From JABJAG01 sp965222215 (GTDB taxonomy: Bacteria; Pseudomonadota; Alphaproteobacteria; UBA6615): a stretch of DNA of 64,000 nucleotides. The position numbers were made by a program, and so were the translations under genes. Shown here one piece after another: positions 33,533-40,632 of this stretch (positions are counted from its first letter, which is position 1; each line of letters opens with the position of its first letter). The stretch is from NCBI GenBank assembly GCA_965222215.1, contig OZ244931.1, forward strand, positions 930,001 through 994,000, written 5' to 3'. A model generated the notes under the pieces. The model was not told where the DNA came from. It searched no databases and was given only the letters and a program-made list of their open reading frames with translations.

Positions 33533-33603
33533 TTTGCCCCATGGAACGCGCGCATCTCGCGAACGCGCGTAGAATAGTTTCGGGAACAGCTGGGAGAGTC
33601 GCG

Positions 33604-34596
33604 TTGAAACAGGTGCAGTTCGGGTCCTATGGCGGCCCGGAAGTCCTCGAAGTCGTGGAGCTGGACACGCCCGAGCCGGGCCTCGGCGAAATACGTGTGC
33701 GCACGCAGGCCATCGGTGTTGGCGTGCCGGATATCCTGATGCGGAATGGCAACTATTCCTGGATCCCGCCGTTCCCGGTGGTTCCGGGAAACGAGTTGGC
33801 CGGCGTTGTGGATGCGGTCGGGGACGAAGTCGCGAACTTCAACGTCGGCGATCGCGTCTATGTGAATTCACGCGAATTGGCCGCGCGCGGCGGCGGTTAC
33901 GCGGAAGCGGTGGTCGTGCCGGCATCGGCCGTGTTCGCGCTGCCGGATACGGTGACGGCTGAGCATGCGGTCGCGCTGGGCAACTACCAGTTGGCCTGGT
34001 TGCTCCTGAATTTCGCCGCCAGTCCGGCGCCGGGTGGCCGTGTTCTCGTTCATGCGGCGGCCGGCGGGGTGGGCGGTGCGCTCGTGCAGATGGCGGGCAG
34101 CGTGGACCTCAAGGTGTTCGGCATCGCGGGCTCGCCGGAGAAGGCGGAGTATGTGAAATCGCTCGGCGCGAACGCCGTGATCGACCGCAGTTCGGAGAGC
34201 ATCGCCGGACGGGTTTCCGAAATCACGGAAGGCGAGGGCGTCGACGCGATCTACGATTCGGTGGGTGGTGATCGGTTTGTCGACGGGTTCCGGATGCTCG
34301 CGCCGATGGGCACGGTCGTTCTGTTCGGCTATCTCGGCGGTTGGCCGGATCCGAACGTCCTCGACGCGATGCGCGATCGCCTGGGACGGTCGCTCGCGCT
34401 GCGCCTGTTCTCGATCCATGTGCTCGACGACTGGCCGCAGATGCGCCGCCGGGCGATGCATGAAGCCATCGAGGTGCTGGAGTCGGGTGTGTTCGCGCCC
34501 AAGATCCACACCCGGTTGCCCCTCGAAGGCGCGGCCGACGCGCACCGGCTTCTCGAAAGCGGCGCCGTGACCGGGAAAATCGTGCTGACGCCCTGA
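33604..34596 (+). CDS. NADPH:quinone oxidoreductase, MDR family
   Basis: Protein of 330 aa if the TTG at 33604 is the start, preceded by CTGGGAGAG; longer ATG starts at 33541 or 33475 would add 21-43 residues not seen in its paralogue. VLVHAAAGGVGGALVQMAG is the cofactor motif, and FPVVPGNELAGVVDAVGDEV and VDAIYDSVGGDRFVDGFRM follow the family. It is very similar to the protein at 36264-37256: both end GAVTGKIVLTP, and share RVYVxSREL and FSIHxxDDxPQ/E. It faces the LysR gene in the same direction. Confidence 0.87.
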   Translation: MKQVQFGSYGGPEVLEVVELDTPEPGLGEIRVRTQAIGVGVPDILMRNGNYSWIPPFPVVPGNELAGVVDAVGDEVANFNVGDRVYVNSRELAARGGGYAEAVVVPASAVFALPDTVTAEHAVALGNYQLAWLLLNFAASPAPGGRVLVHAAAGGVGGALVQMAGSVDLKVFGIAGSPEKAEYVKSLGANAVIDRSSESIAGRVSEITEGEGVDAIYDSVGGDRFVDGFRMLAPMGTVVLFGYLGGWPDPNVLDAMRDRLGRSLALRLFSIHVLDDWPQMRRRAMHEAIEVLESGVFAPKIHTRLPLEGAADAHRLLESGAVTGKIVLTP

Positions 34597-34660
34597 GCCC
34601 GCAGGCCATCATAGAAAAAAGGTATACGAGCGCGGAATCGACCGTCATGTTTATCGGACG

Positions 34661-35557
34661 ATGGAATCGCGTCAGCTCCGATATTTCTGCGAGATCGCCG
34701 AGGCGGGGAGTTTCACGGCGGCGGCCGCGCGCCTGCGGGTGGCGCAACCAGCCTTGAGCCGTCAGATCGCCGCACTGGAACAGGACCTCGGGGCCCCGGT
34801 GTTTCACCGCGGTCCGGGCGGGGTGACGCTGACGCCTCACGGCGAAATCCTTTTGCGCCACGCCGATGCGATACGGGTACATGCCGCACGCGCCCGGGAC
34901 GAAATTTCTGCCTCTCTGGGGTATACATCCGGCTGGTTGTCTTTGGGAACCTCGCCGGCCGTGGGTCGGGTCCTTTTCGGCCCCGTGGCTGAAGCCATGG
35001 TCGGCCGACACCCGGGCCTGCGCATCAGCTTTGTCGAGGGTGTCGGTGCGGGCCTCCTGAACGGGCTCCGTGACGGGACCCTGGATATCGCCGTCACCTC
35101 GCAGTCCGCATACGCCAAGGGGGTGGAGTTTCAGCACCTGTTCGACGAACCGGTCTTCCTCGTTGCGGCGCAAACGCGGCGTATTCCCGGAAGGGTGTCG
35201 GGTTGGGGCGATCTCAACGGATTGCCGCTTGTCGTGACAAACCAGCAGGCCACGATGGCGTCCTGGGTCGAGGAGTTGTCGGGACCGGGTCAGGCCGAAC
35301 TCGATCTGCGGTATCGGGTCGAAAGCTCGCAGGCCGCAATCGATCTAGTGCATCGGGGGCTGGCCTGCGGAGTGCTGCCGCAGTCGACCCTCCGGGATTC
35401 TCTGGAAGTCGAGGGCCTCAGAAAGGTGCGGATGTCGGACGTCGTTCTCGGGCGATATCTGGCGTGGTCGGGCGATCGGATCGCCGATCCCCTGTTTGAA
35501 GAATTTCGTACGGTCGTTGTCGATGAGGTCGAGCGGCGATTTTCCGGTTTGTCGTGA
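34661..35557 (+). CDS. LysR-family transcriptional regulator
   Basis: Protein of 298 aa. The winged helix-turn-helix is at residues 1-60: MESRQLRYFCEIAEAGSFTAAAARLRVAQPALSRQIAALEQDLGAPVF. The rest is a periplasmic-binding-protein-like effector domain (LSLGTSPAVGRVLFGP, VEGVGAGLLNGLRDGTLDIAVTS). It sits between two quinone oxidoreductases and a cupin, all on the same strand, so it probably controls one or both sides. The effector is unknown. Confidence 0.92.
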   Translation: MESRQLRYFCEIAEAGSFTAAAARLRVAQPALSRQIAALEQDLGAPVFHRGPGGVTLTPHGEILLRHADAIRVHAARARDEISASLGYTSGWLSLGTSPAVGRVLFGPVAEAMVGRHPGLRISFVEGVGAGLLNGLRDGTLDIAVTSQSAYAKGVEFQHLFDEPVFLVAAQTRRIPGRVSGWGDLNGLPLVVTNQQATMASWVEELSGPGQAELDLRYRVESSQAAIDLVHRGLACGVLPQSTLRDSLEVEGLRKVRMSDVVLGRYLAWSGDRIADPLFEEFRTVVVDEVERRFSGLS

Positions 35558-35670
35558 GCGAAGACCATAGCCATAACTATTCAGCATAGGACCGTGCCCA
35601 ACCGGTATTATTGTTCTCCCCCGCCCGGGGCTATCGTTGCTGCCAACGCAACCAGCGAGGGAGAAACGTT

Positions 35671-36252
35671 ATGAAATCCGTTGAGGTGTCACCTGAGGAA
35701 ATGGCCGCGCGCATGGCGCGTTTCGCCGATCTGCGTTCCTACAGCGACCAGCACGATGAAAGCAGCGGTATCCCGGCGAAGGCCATGGAAAAGCTGACGG
35801 CGCACAAGGTGTATCCGGTGATGGTGCCGCGGGAATACACCGGGCGCAGCGCGATGGCGCCGGTCAAGGCGGGCGAGCGTGTGGTGCTTGCGATCGCGGA
35901 ATGTCCGCCCGGCGACGGCCCGGGCCTGCACAATCACGAGATCACCACAGAGAGCTTCTTTTGCCTGCAGGGCAGGTTCGAGATCACCTGGGGCGACGAG
36001 GGCGAACACATGGTCGTGCTCGAGCCGATGGACTTTGTCTCGGTGCCGCAGGGCGTGATGCGGGCCTTCCGGAACATTTCCGACGAAACCGGCCGCCTGT
36101 TCGTCACCATCGAGCTCGGCGATCCGGGCAGCAACGACCGGGTCGCCTACCATCCAAACGTCGCGGACGAACTGGAAGAAGAGTTTGGCGAGAAGACCGT
36201 GGCGACCCTGAAGGAGATCGGGTTCAAGTTCGACGGCGGCGTCGCCGGCTAG
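35671..36252 (+). CDS. cupin-domain protein, second cupin/MDR pair
   Basis: Protein of 193 aa, homologous to the cupin at 6118. The cupin core is GPGLHNHEITTESFFCLQGRFEITWGDEGEHMVVLEPMDFVSVPQGVMRAFRN, with HxH and Glu near residues 88-95 as metal ligands. The N-terminal VSPEEMAARMARFADLRSY corresponds to ISAEEMEATRVARFKDLKKF in the other copy. GAGGGAGAAACGTT precedes the ATG. The stop is 11 bp before the next quinone oxidoreductase gene, so the two are translationally close. Confidence 0.78.
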   Translation: MKSVEVSPEEMAARMARFADLRSYSDQHDESSGIPAKAMEKLTAHKVYPVMVPREYTGRSAMAPVKAGERVVLAIAECPPGDGPGLHNHEITTESFFCLQGRFEITWGDEGEHMVVLEPMDFVSVPQGVMRAFRNISDETGRLFVTIELGDPGSNDRVAYHPNVADELEEEFGEKTVATLKEIGFKFDGGVAG

Positions 36253-36263
36253 GCGGTTTGGCT

Positions 36264-37256
36264 ATGAAGGTTGTCCGTTTTCATGAGTATGGCTCGCCCG
36301 ACGTTCTGAAATACGAGGACGTGCCCGAACCGGAGCCGGGCCCGGGCGAGGTCCGGGTCCGCGCCGAGGTGATCGGGGTCGGTATTCCCGATGTTCTGGT
36401 GCGCACGGCGACCGACGTGAAGACCTGGCCGCTGCCGATGATCCCCGGCAACGACATGGTGGGGACCGTCGACGCGATCGGGCCGGGTGTCTCCCGGTTT
36501 CGAAAGGGCGAGCGCGTGTATGTGACGTCGCGCGAATTGCCGTTGCGGGGCGGTTGCTATGTGGAAGCGCGCGTGGTGCCGGAGACGGCCCCGTTCGCGC
36601 TGCCCGACAGTGTGGCGTCGGAAGATGTGGTCCATCTCGCCAATTTCCAGGTCGCATGGTTTCTCCTGAGCCATGCCGCAAACCCGCAGGAGGGCCAGAC
36701 GATCCTCGTGCACGCCGCGGCGGGCGGGGTCGGCAGTGCCCTCGTGCAGCTGGCCAAGCTGCGCAACCTGACCGTCTGCGCGATCGCTGGCGGCCCGGAA
36801 AAGGCCGCTTTTGTGCGGGAGATGGGGGCCGACCTCGTGATCGACCGGCATGCCGAAACCGTGTCCGACGCGGTTGCCGCGTTCACCGGCGGGCCGGGCC
36901 TGCATGTGATCTACGATTCTGTCGGAGGTCCGGATTTTGCGCGGAATTTCGACATGCTGCGGCCGTTCGGAAAGGTCGTCTGCTTCGGCTTCGTGGCGGG
37001 CCATCCGGACCCCGGCATCTACGAACCGATGGCCCGCGACTTCAGCCGCAACCTCGGGTTCCAGATCTTCAGCATCCACTATTTCGACGATAAGCCCGAG
37101 ATCCGCCGGCCGGTTATGGAGAACCTGATCGAAATGCTGGCCGACGGCGAGATCCGCCCGCGCCTTCATGCACGGATGCCCCTCGCGCAAGCCGCGGACG
37201 CACACCGTTTGCTGGAAACCGGTGCCGTGACCGGAAAAATCGTGCTGACGCCCTGA
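36264..37256 (+). CDS. NADPH:quinone oxidoreductase, MDR family, cupin-linked
   Basis: Protein of 330 aa: MKVVRFHEYGSPDVLKYEDVPEPEPGPGEVRVR, PLPMIPGNDMVGTVDAIG, ILVHAAAGGVGSALVQLAKL and LHVIYDSVGGPDF. It is the closest neighbour in sequence to the protein at 33604-34596. No zinc-binding cysteines. It is in an operon with the cupin 11 bp upstream. Confidence 0.88.
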   Translation: MKVVRFHEYGSPDVLKYEDVPEPEPGPGEVRVRAEVIGVGIPDVLVRTATDVKTWPLPMIPGNDMVGTVDAIGPGVSRFRKGERVYVTSRELPLRGGCYVEARVVPETAPFALPDSVASEDVVHLANFQVAWFLLSHAANPQEGQTILVHAAAGGVGSALVQLAKLRNLTVCAIAGGPEKAAFVREMGADLVIDRHAETVSDAVAAFTGGPGLHVIYDSVGGPDFARNFDMLRPFGKVVCFGFVAGHPDPGIYEPMARDFSRNLGFQIFSIHYFDDKPEIRRPVMENLIEMLADGEIRPRLHARMPLAQAADAHRLLETGAVTGKIVLTP

Positions 37257-37325
37257 GCGCGCGTTTGCGGGCGTGAGGCGGGGTGCTAACTTGCGCTGGC
37301 TTTCGGTGCATGAGGGGGAAGTCCA

Positions 37326-38993
37326 GTGAGAACAGGCGGTCAGGTACTAGTCGACGCGTTGCGGATGCATGGGGTTGAGACGGCTTTTTGTGTTCCTGGA
37401 GAAAGTTATTTGGGCGCGCTGGACGCGCTTTATGACGTTCGGGAACAAATCAGGGTCATCACCTGCCGCCACGAGAGCGGCGCGACCTACGCGGCGGAGG
37501 CTTACGGCAAGCTGACGGGCCGGCCCGGCATCGCCTTCGTGACCCGCGGGCCGGGCGCGTGCAACGGCTGCATCGGCGTCCACGCGGCGCTGCAGGATTC
37601 CTCGCCGATGATCCTGTTCGTCGGTCAGGTGCCGCGCGAATTCAGGGGCCGCGAGGCGTTCCAGGAGGTCGACTACGAGGCGATGTTCGCCCCGCTCGCC
37701 AAATGGGCGGTCGAGGTCGACGACCCGGCGCGCCTGCCGGAGATCGTCGCGCGTGCATTCGCCACGGCGGCCGGGGGGCGGCCGGGTCCGGTGGTGATTT
37801 CCCTGCCCGAGGACATGCTTGTCGAGCAGGTCGAGGTCGAGGACATCGCAGTCGCCGCGTATCCCGTGCCGGAGCCGCGCGAAGCCGACCTGACGCGGCT
37901 GCGCGACCTGCTCTCGGTGGCAAAAAAGCCGCTGGTGATCTTCGGCGGCGGCGGCTGGACCGCCGAGGGTGTCGGCGACCTGGAGGCGTTCTGCGAGGCG
38001 AACGACCTGCCCGCCGTGGCGTCGTTCCGCACCCAGGACATCTTCAACAACGAGCTCCCGCATTTCGTCGGCGAGCTCGGCTACAACACCAACCCGAAGC
38101 TGGCCCAGCGGGTGAAGGACGCGGACCTGATCCTCGCGGTCGGGGCGCGGCTGGGCGAGACGGCGACGCAGGCCTACACGCTGGTCAAGGCGCCGAAACC
38201 CGACCAGACGCTGGTCCATGTCTTCGCCGACCATTCGGAACTGGGCCGGGTCTTCCAGGCCGACCTGCCGGTGGCGTCGGACCTCGGGGCGTTCGCCAAC
38301 GCCGCACGGCGCAACGTGCAGGTGGATTCGAGCGCATGGGCCGACTGGCGCGCCGAGGCGCGGGCGGAGTTCGAGGCGTGGATCGAGCCCACCGATGTAC
38401 CGGGCCCGCTCAATCTGGCCGAGGCCTTCGCGCAACTGCGCGACATCCTGCCCGACGACGCCATCATCACCACAGATGCGGGCAATTTCGCCGGGTGGAC
38501 CAGCCGCTTCTACAAGTTCCGCAAGTTCCGCACGTTGCTGGGCCCGGCGAACGGCTCCATGGGCTACGGCATGCCGGCCGCGCTGGCGGCGAAGGCGGCA
38601 AGGCCCGACCTGCCGGTCATCTGCTACGCCGGGGACGGCGGTATCCTGATGACGGGCAACGAACTCGCCACGGCGGTGCAGCACGACCTGCCGATCGTCC
38701 TGATGATCGCCAACAACGGCATGTTCGGCACGATCCGCATGCACGAGGAACGCGAGTATCCGGGGCGGGAGATCGCGACAGAACTCAAGAACCCGGATTT
38801 CGTGGCCTGGGCCGAGGCCTTCGGCGCACAGGGCGAGCGGGTGACGGCGACCGGGGAGTTCGGCCCCGCGGTCGAGCGTGCGCTGGCCGCCGGGCGGCCC
38901 GCCGTGATCGAGCTGATGGTCGACCAGGAGCTGATTTCGAGCAATTTCACCCTCAGCGAATTGCGCGAGCGGGTGAAGGCGGCCGCCGAGTAA
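37326..38993 (+). CDS. thiamine-diphosphate-dependent enzyme, acetolactate synthase-like
   Basis: Protein of 555 aa starting with GTG at 37326 after GAGGGGGAAG. Three POX/ALS-type domains: the N-terminal PYR domain has the catalytic Glu in ITCRHESGATYAAEAYGKLTGRPG; the central domain has KKPLVIFGGGGWTAEG; the C-terminal PP domain has the ThDP motif VICYAGDGGILMTGNELATAVQHDLPIVLMIANNG (GDG...NN). It could be an acetolactate synthase-like carboligase, a benzaldehyde lyase-type enzyme or an oxo-acid decarboxylase. No ilvN-like small subunit is adjacent, so a role in branched-chain amino acid synthesis is unlikely. Confidence 0.85.
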   Translation: MRTGGQVLVDALRMHGVETAFCVPGESYLGALDALYDVREQIRVITCRHESGATYAAEAYGKLTGRPGIAFVTRGPGACNGCIGVHAALQDSSPMILFVGQVPREFRGREAFQEVDYEAMFAPLAKWAVEVDDPARLPEIVARAFATAAGGRPGPVVISLPEDMLVEQVEVEDIAVAAYPVPEPREADLTRLRDLLSVAKKPLVIFGGGGWTAEGVGDLEAFCEANDLPAVASFRTQDIFNNELPHFVGELGYNTNPKLAQRVKDADLILAVGARLGETATQAYTLVKAPKPDQTLVHVFADHSELGRVFQADLPVASDLGAFANAARRNVQVDSSAWADWRAEARAEFEAWIEPTDVPGPLNLAEAFAQLRDILPDDAIITTDAGNFAGWTSRFYKFRKFRTLLGPANGSMGYGMPAALAAKAARPDLPVICYAGDGGILMTGNELATAVQHDLPIVLMIANNGMFGTIRMHEEREYPGREIATELKNPDFVAWAEAFGAQGERVTATGEFGPAVERALAAGRPAVIELMVDQELISSNFTLSELRERVKAAAE

Positions 38994-39000
38994 CGCGGGA

Positions 39001-39564
39001 ATGGCGTCCGGGGGCCAACGCGCGCTGTTCCTCGACCGGGACGGCGTTATCAACATCGACAGCGGCTATATCTGGCGGCCCGAGGACTTCCTGTTCATCG
39101 ACGGCGTGTTCGAGGCCTGCCGCAAGGCGCGCGACATGGGCTACCTGCTCGTCGTGGTGACGAACCAGGCCGGCATCGGACGGGGTCTATATTCGGAAGA
39201 GGATTTCCACACCCTGAGCGACTGGATGACCGAGCGGTTCCGCGATGAGGATGTCGAAATCGCGCGGGTCTATTTTGCGCCCACCCATCCCGAGGAGGGG
39301 ATCGGGGTCTACAAGCGGGAGTCCCCGGACCGCAAGCCGGGGCCGGGCATGCTGCTGAAGGCGCGGGATGCGTTCGGGATCGATATGGCGGCGTCCGCGA
39401 TCGTCGGGGATCGTCACACGGATATCGAAGCGGGCCGCAGCGCCGGCGTGGGGGTGAAAATCCTCGTCGACGGCGAGGAGCCCGACACGTCGTTCAGCAA
39501 GCCGGACGCCGTCGTGGGGTCCCTGGCCGAGGCCATCGACTGGCTGGCGGCACGGGAGGCCTGA
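39001..39564 (+). CDS. HAD-family phosphatase, D-glycero-D-manno-heptose-1,7-bisphosphatase-like
   Basis: Protein of 187 aa. HAD motif I is ALFLDRDGVINIDSGY (DxD nucleophile), motif II is VVVTNQAGIGRG, and the GmhB-type Gly-Arg stretch KRESPDRKPGPGMLLKARDAFGIDM precedes the motif IV SAIVGDRHTDIEAGRSAG. The zinc Cys cluster of classical GmhB is not evident. It begins 7 bp after the TPP enzyme, an odd partner. It may act on another sugar phosphate. Confidence 0.8.
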   Translation: MASGGQRALFLDRDGVINIDSGYIWRPEDFLFIDGVFEACRKARDMGYLLVVVTNQAGIGRGLYSEEDFHTLSDWMTERFRDEDVEIARVYFAPTHPEEGIGVYKRESPDRKPGPGMLLKARDAFGIDMAASAIVGDRHTDIEAGRSAGVGVKILVDGEEPDTSFSKPDAVVGSLAEAIDWLAAREA

Positions 39565-39586
39565 CGTTTCGGCCGTTGTGCCGGCC

Positions 39587-39706
39587 CACCTCACCCTGAC
39601 CCTCTCCTCCCCATGGGAGGAGAGGGAGTGTTCCGGGTTCAGGTCTAGACCCTCTCCTCCCATGGGAGGAGAGGGTGGTGAGCGCAGCGAAGCGGGTGAG
39701 GTGGGG
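39587..39706. repeat. dispersed repeat family D, two inverted units
   Basis: CCCACCTCACCCTGACC with CCTCTCCTCCCC-ATG-GGAGGAGAGGG, then ACCCTCTCCTCCC-ATG-GGAGGAGAGGGTGGTGAGCG and GGTGAGGTGGGG. Convergent genes lie on either side, and both units are perfect hairpins. Confidence 0.85.
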
Positions 39707-39728
39707 ACTCGCCGGCGCCAAGCGTGTT

Positions 39729-40337
39729 CTAGTTGCTGCCGCCCGACAACCGCCAGTCGATCATTTCCATGCGGTCCTGGCCGAAGAACAGCTCCCCGTC
39801 GACCACATAGGACGGCACGCTCCATGCCTTGTCGGCGAGCGCCGCGTCGGTGTTGGCCGTGAGCTCGGCGGCCACGGCGTCCGAACCTGCTTCGGCGACC
39901 AGACCCGCCCCGTCGAGGCCGAGACCGTTCAGGATATCGGCGACGTCGCCTTCGTCGGAGATGTCACGCTCTTCGACCCAGCATCCGCGCATCAGGGCTT
40001 TGGTGACGGCGTAGGTGTCCGCCCCGGCCTGTTTGGCCGCGATGATCGCGTTGGTCGAGAGGTGATAGGGCACCGGAAAGTGCTTCGGCTCGGGATTGAG
40101 CGGCACGCTGCGCCAAGCCGCCCAGCGCGGCAGTTCGAGCAGCCGGTACGACTGGAGCACTTCCGGACGGTTGCCCAGCGGCTGCCCGGCGCCTGTCTCG
40201 CTCCATGTCCGGCCGACATCCGTGGGCCGGAAATCGATCTCCCGGCCGTGCCTGTCGGTGATCTCCTTGAGGGCGTCGAGGCCCAGATAGGACCAGGGAG
40301 AAACGCAGGCGAAGTAGAAGGCGATGGGCGTGCTCAT
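39729..40337 (-). CDS. DsbA-family 2-hydroxychromene-2-carboxylate isomerase-like protein
   Basis: Protein of 202 aa. PIAFYFACVSPWSYLGLDALKEI at the N-terminus has the SPWSYLG start of the HCCA isomerase/kappa-GST group, where Ser replaces the DsbA Cys. The C-terminal AWSVPSYVVDGELFFGQDRMEMIDWRL carries the cis-Pro (VPSYVVDGELFFGQDR). These glutathione-dependent isomerases act in naphthalene catabolism; others have unknown roles. The ATG at 40337 is chosen because it begins the conserved domain; 28 upstream codons have no support. Confidence 0.83.
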   Translation of the reverse strand: MSTPIAFYFACVSPWSYLGLDALKEITDRHGREIDFRPTDVGRTWSETGAGQPLGNRPEVLQSYRLLELPRWAAWRSVPLNPEPKHFPVPYHLSTNAIIAAKQAGADTYAVTKALMRGCWVEERDISDEGDVADILNGLGLDGAGLVAEAGSDAVAAELTANTDAALADKAWSVPSYVVDGELFFGQDRMEMIDWRLSGGSN

Positions 40338-40499
40338 GGTCGGGCCTTTTTCCGGGTTCAACGCGTGCCGGGATATTGGCCGGATCCTAGCGGAAGGCAA
40401 GGGGCGCGTGGGCTGCGTCACGAGCCGGTGCCGGGAATCCTGACAATTTCCTGCAGACCAGGAAATAAACCGGTTCGGTGGTCGTTAAGAGGGGGGGTG

Positions 40500-40532
40500 G
40501 AGCGGTAACCCGGCGATGCCGGGTTACCGCTC
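40500..40532. terminator. 15-bp perfect stem-loop without U-tract
   Basis: GAGCGGTAACCCGGC-GAT-GCCGGGTTACCGCTC. Perfect 15-bp arms and a three-base loop, but no T run on either side, so it is a weak terminator candidate or an mRNA structure or regulatory element. Confidence 0.55.
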
Positions 40533-40601
40533 CTGAGGGGAGGCTTGCTTCCTGGGTAAGGGAGCAATGAGAGCAATGTAGGGGTCAAACGCCCGGCGCG
40601 A

Positions 40602-40617
40602 TGTGACGCGCATCACA
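40602..40617. promoter_or_regulatory. CRP/FNR-type palindrome TGTGA-N6-TCACA
   Basis: TGTGACGCGCATCACA fits the CRP consensus TGTGA-N6-TCACA in all ten fixed positions. It lies 265 bp upstream of the reverse-strand isomerase gene and only 16 bp from the acyl-CoA dehydrogenase stop, so the target gene is unclear. Confidence 0.4.
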
Positions 40618-40632
40618 CGCAACGCATTTTTC

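Larger units (their letters stand above)
40338..40632. other. 295-bp gap with palindrome and hairpin, no gene
   Basis: Between the isomerase start and the end of the acyl-CoA dehydrogenase. It holds the hairpin at 40500-40532 and the CRP-like site at 40602-40617 listed separately. Nothing else coding or tRNA-like was seen. Confidence 0.7.

Noticed and set aside
37326..38993. Acetolactate synthase IlvB for branched-chain synthesis
   Set aside because: There is no IlvN small subunit or other ilv gene, and the neighbour is a phosphatase.
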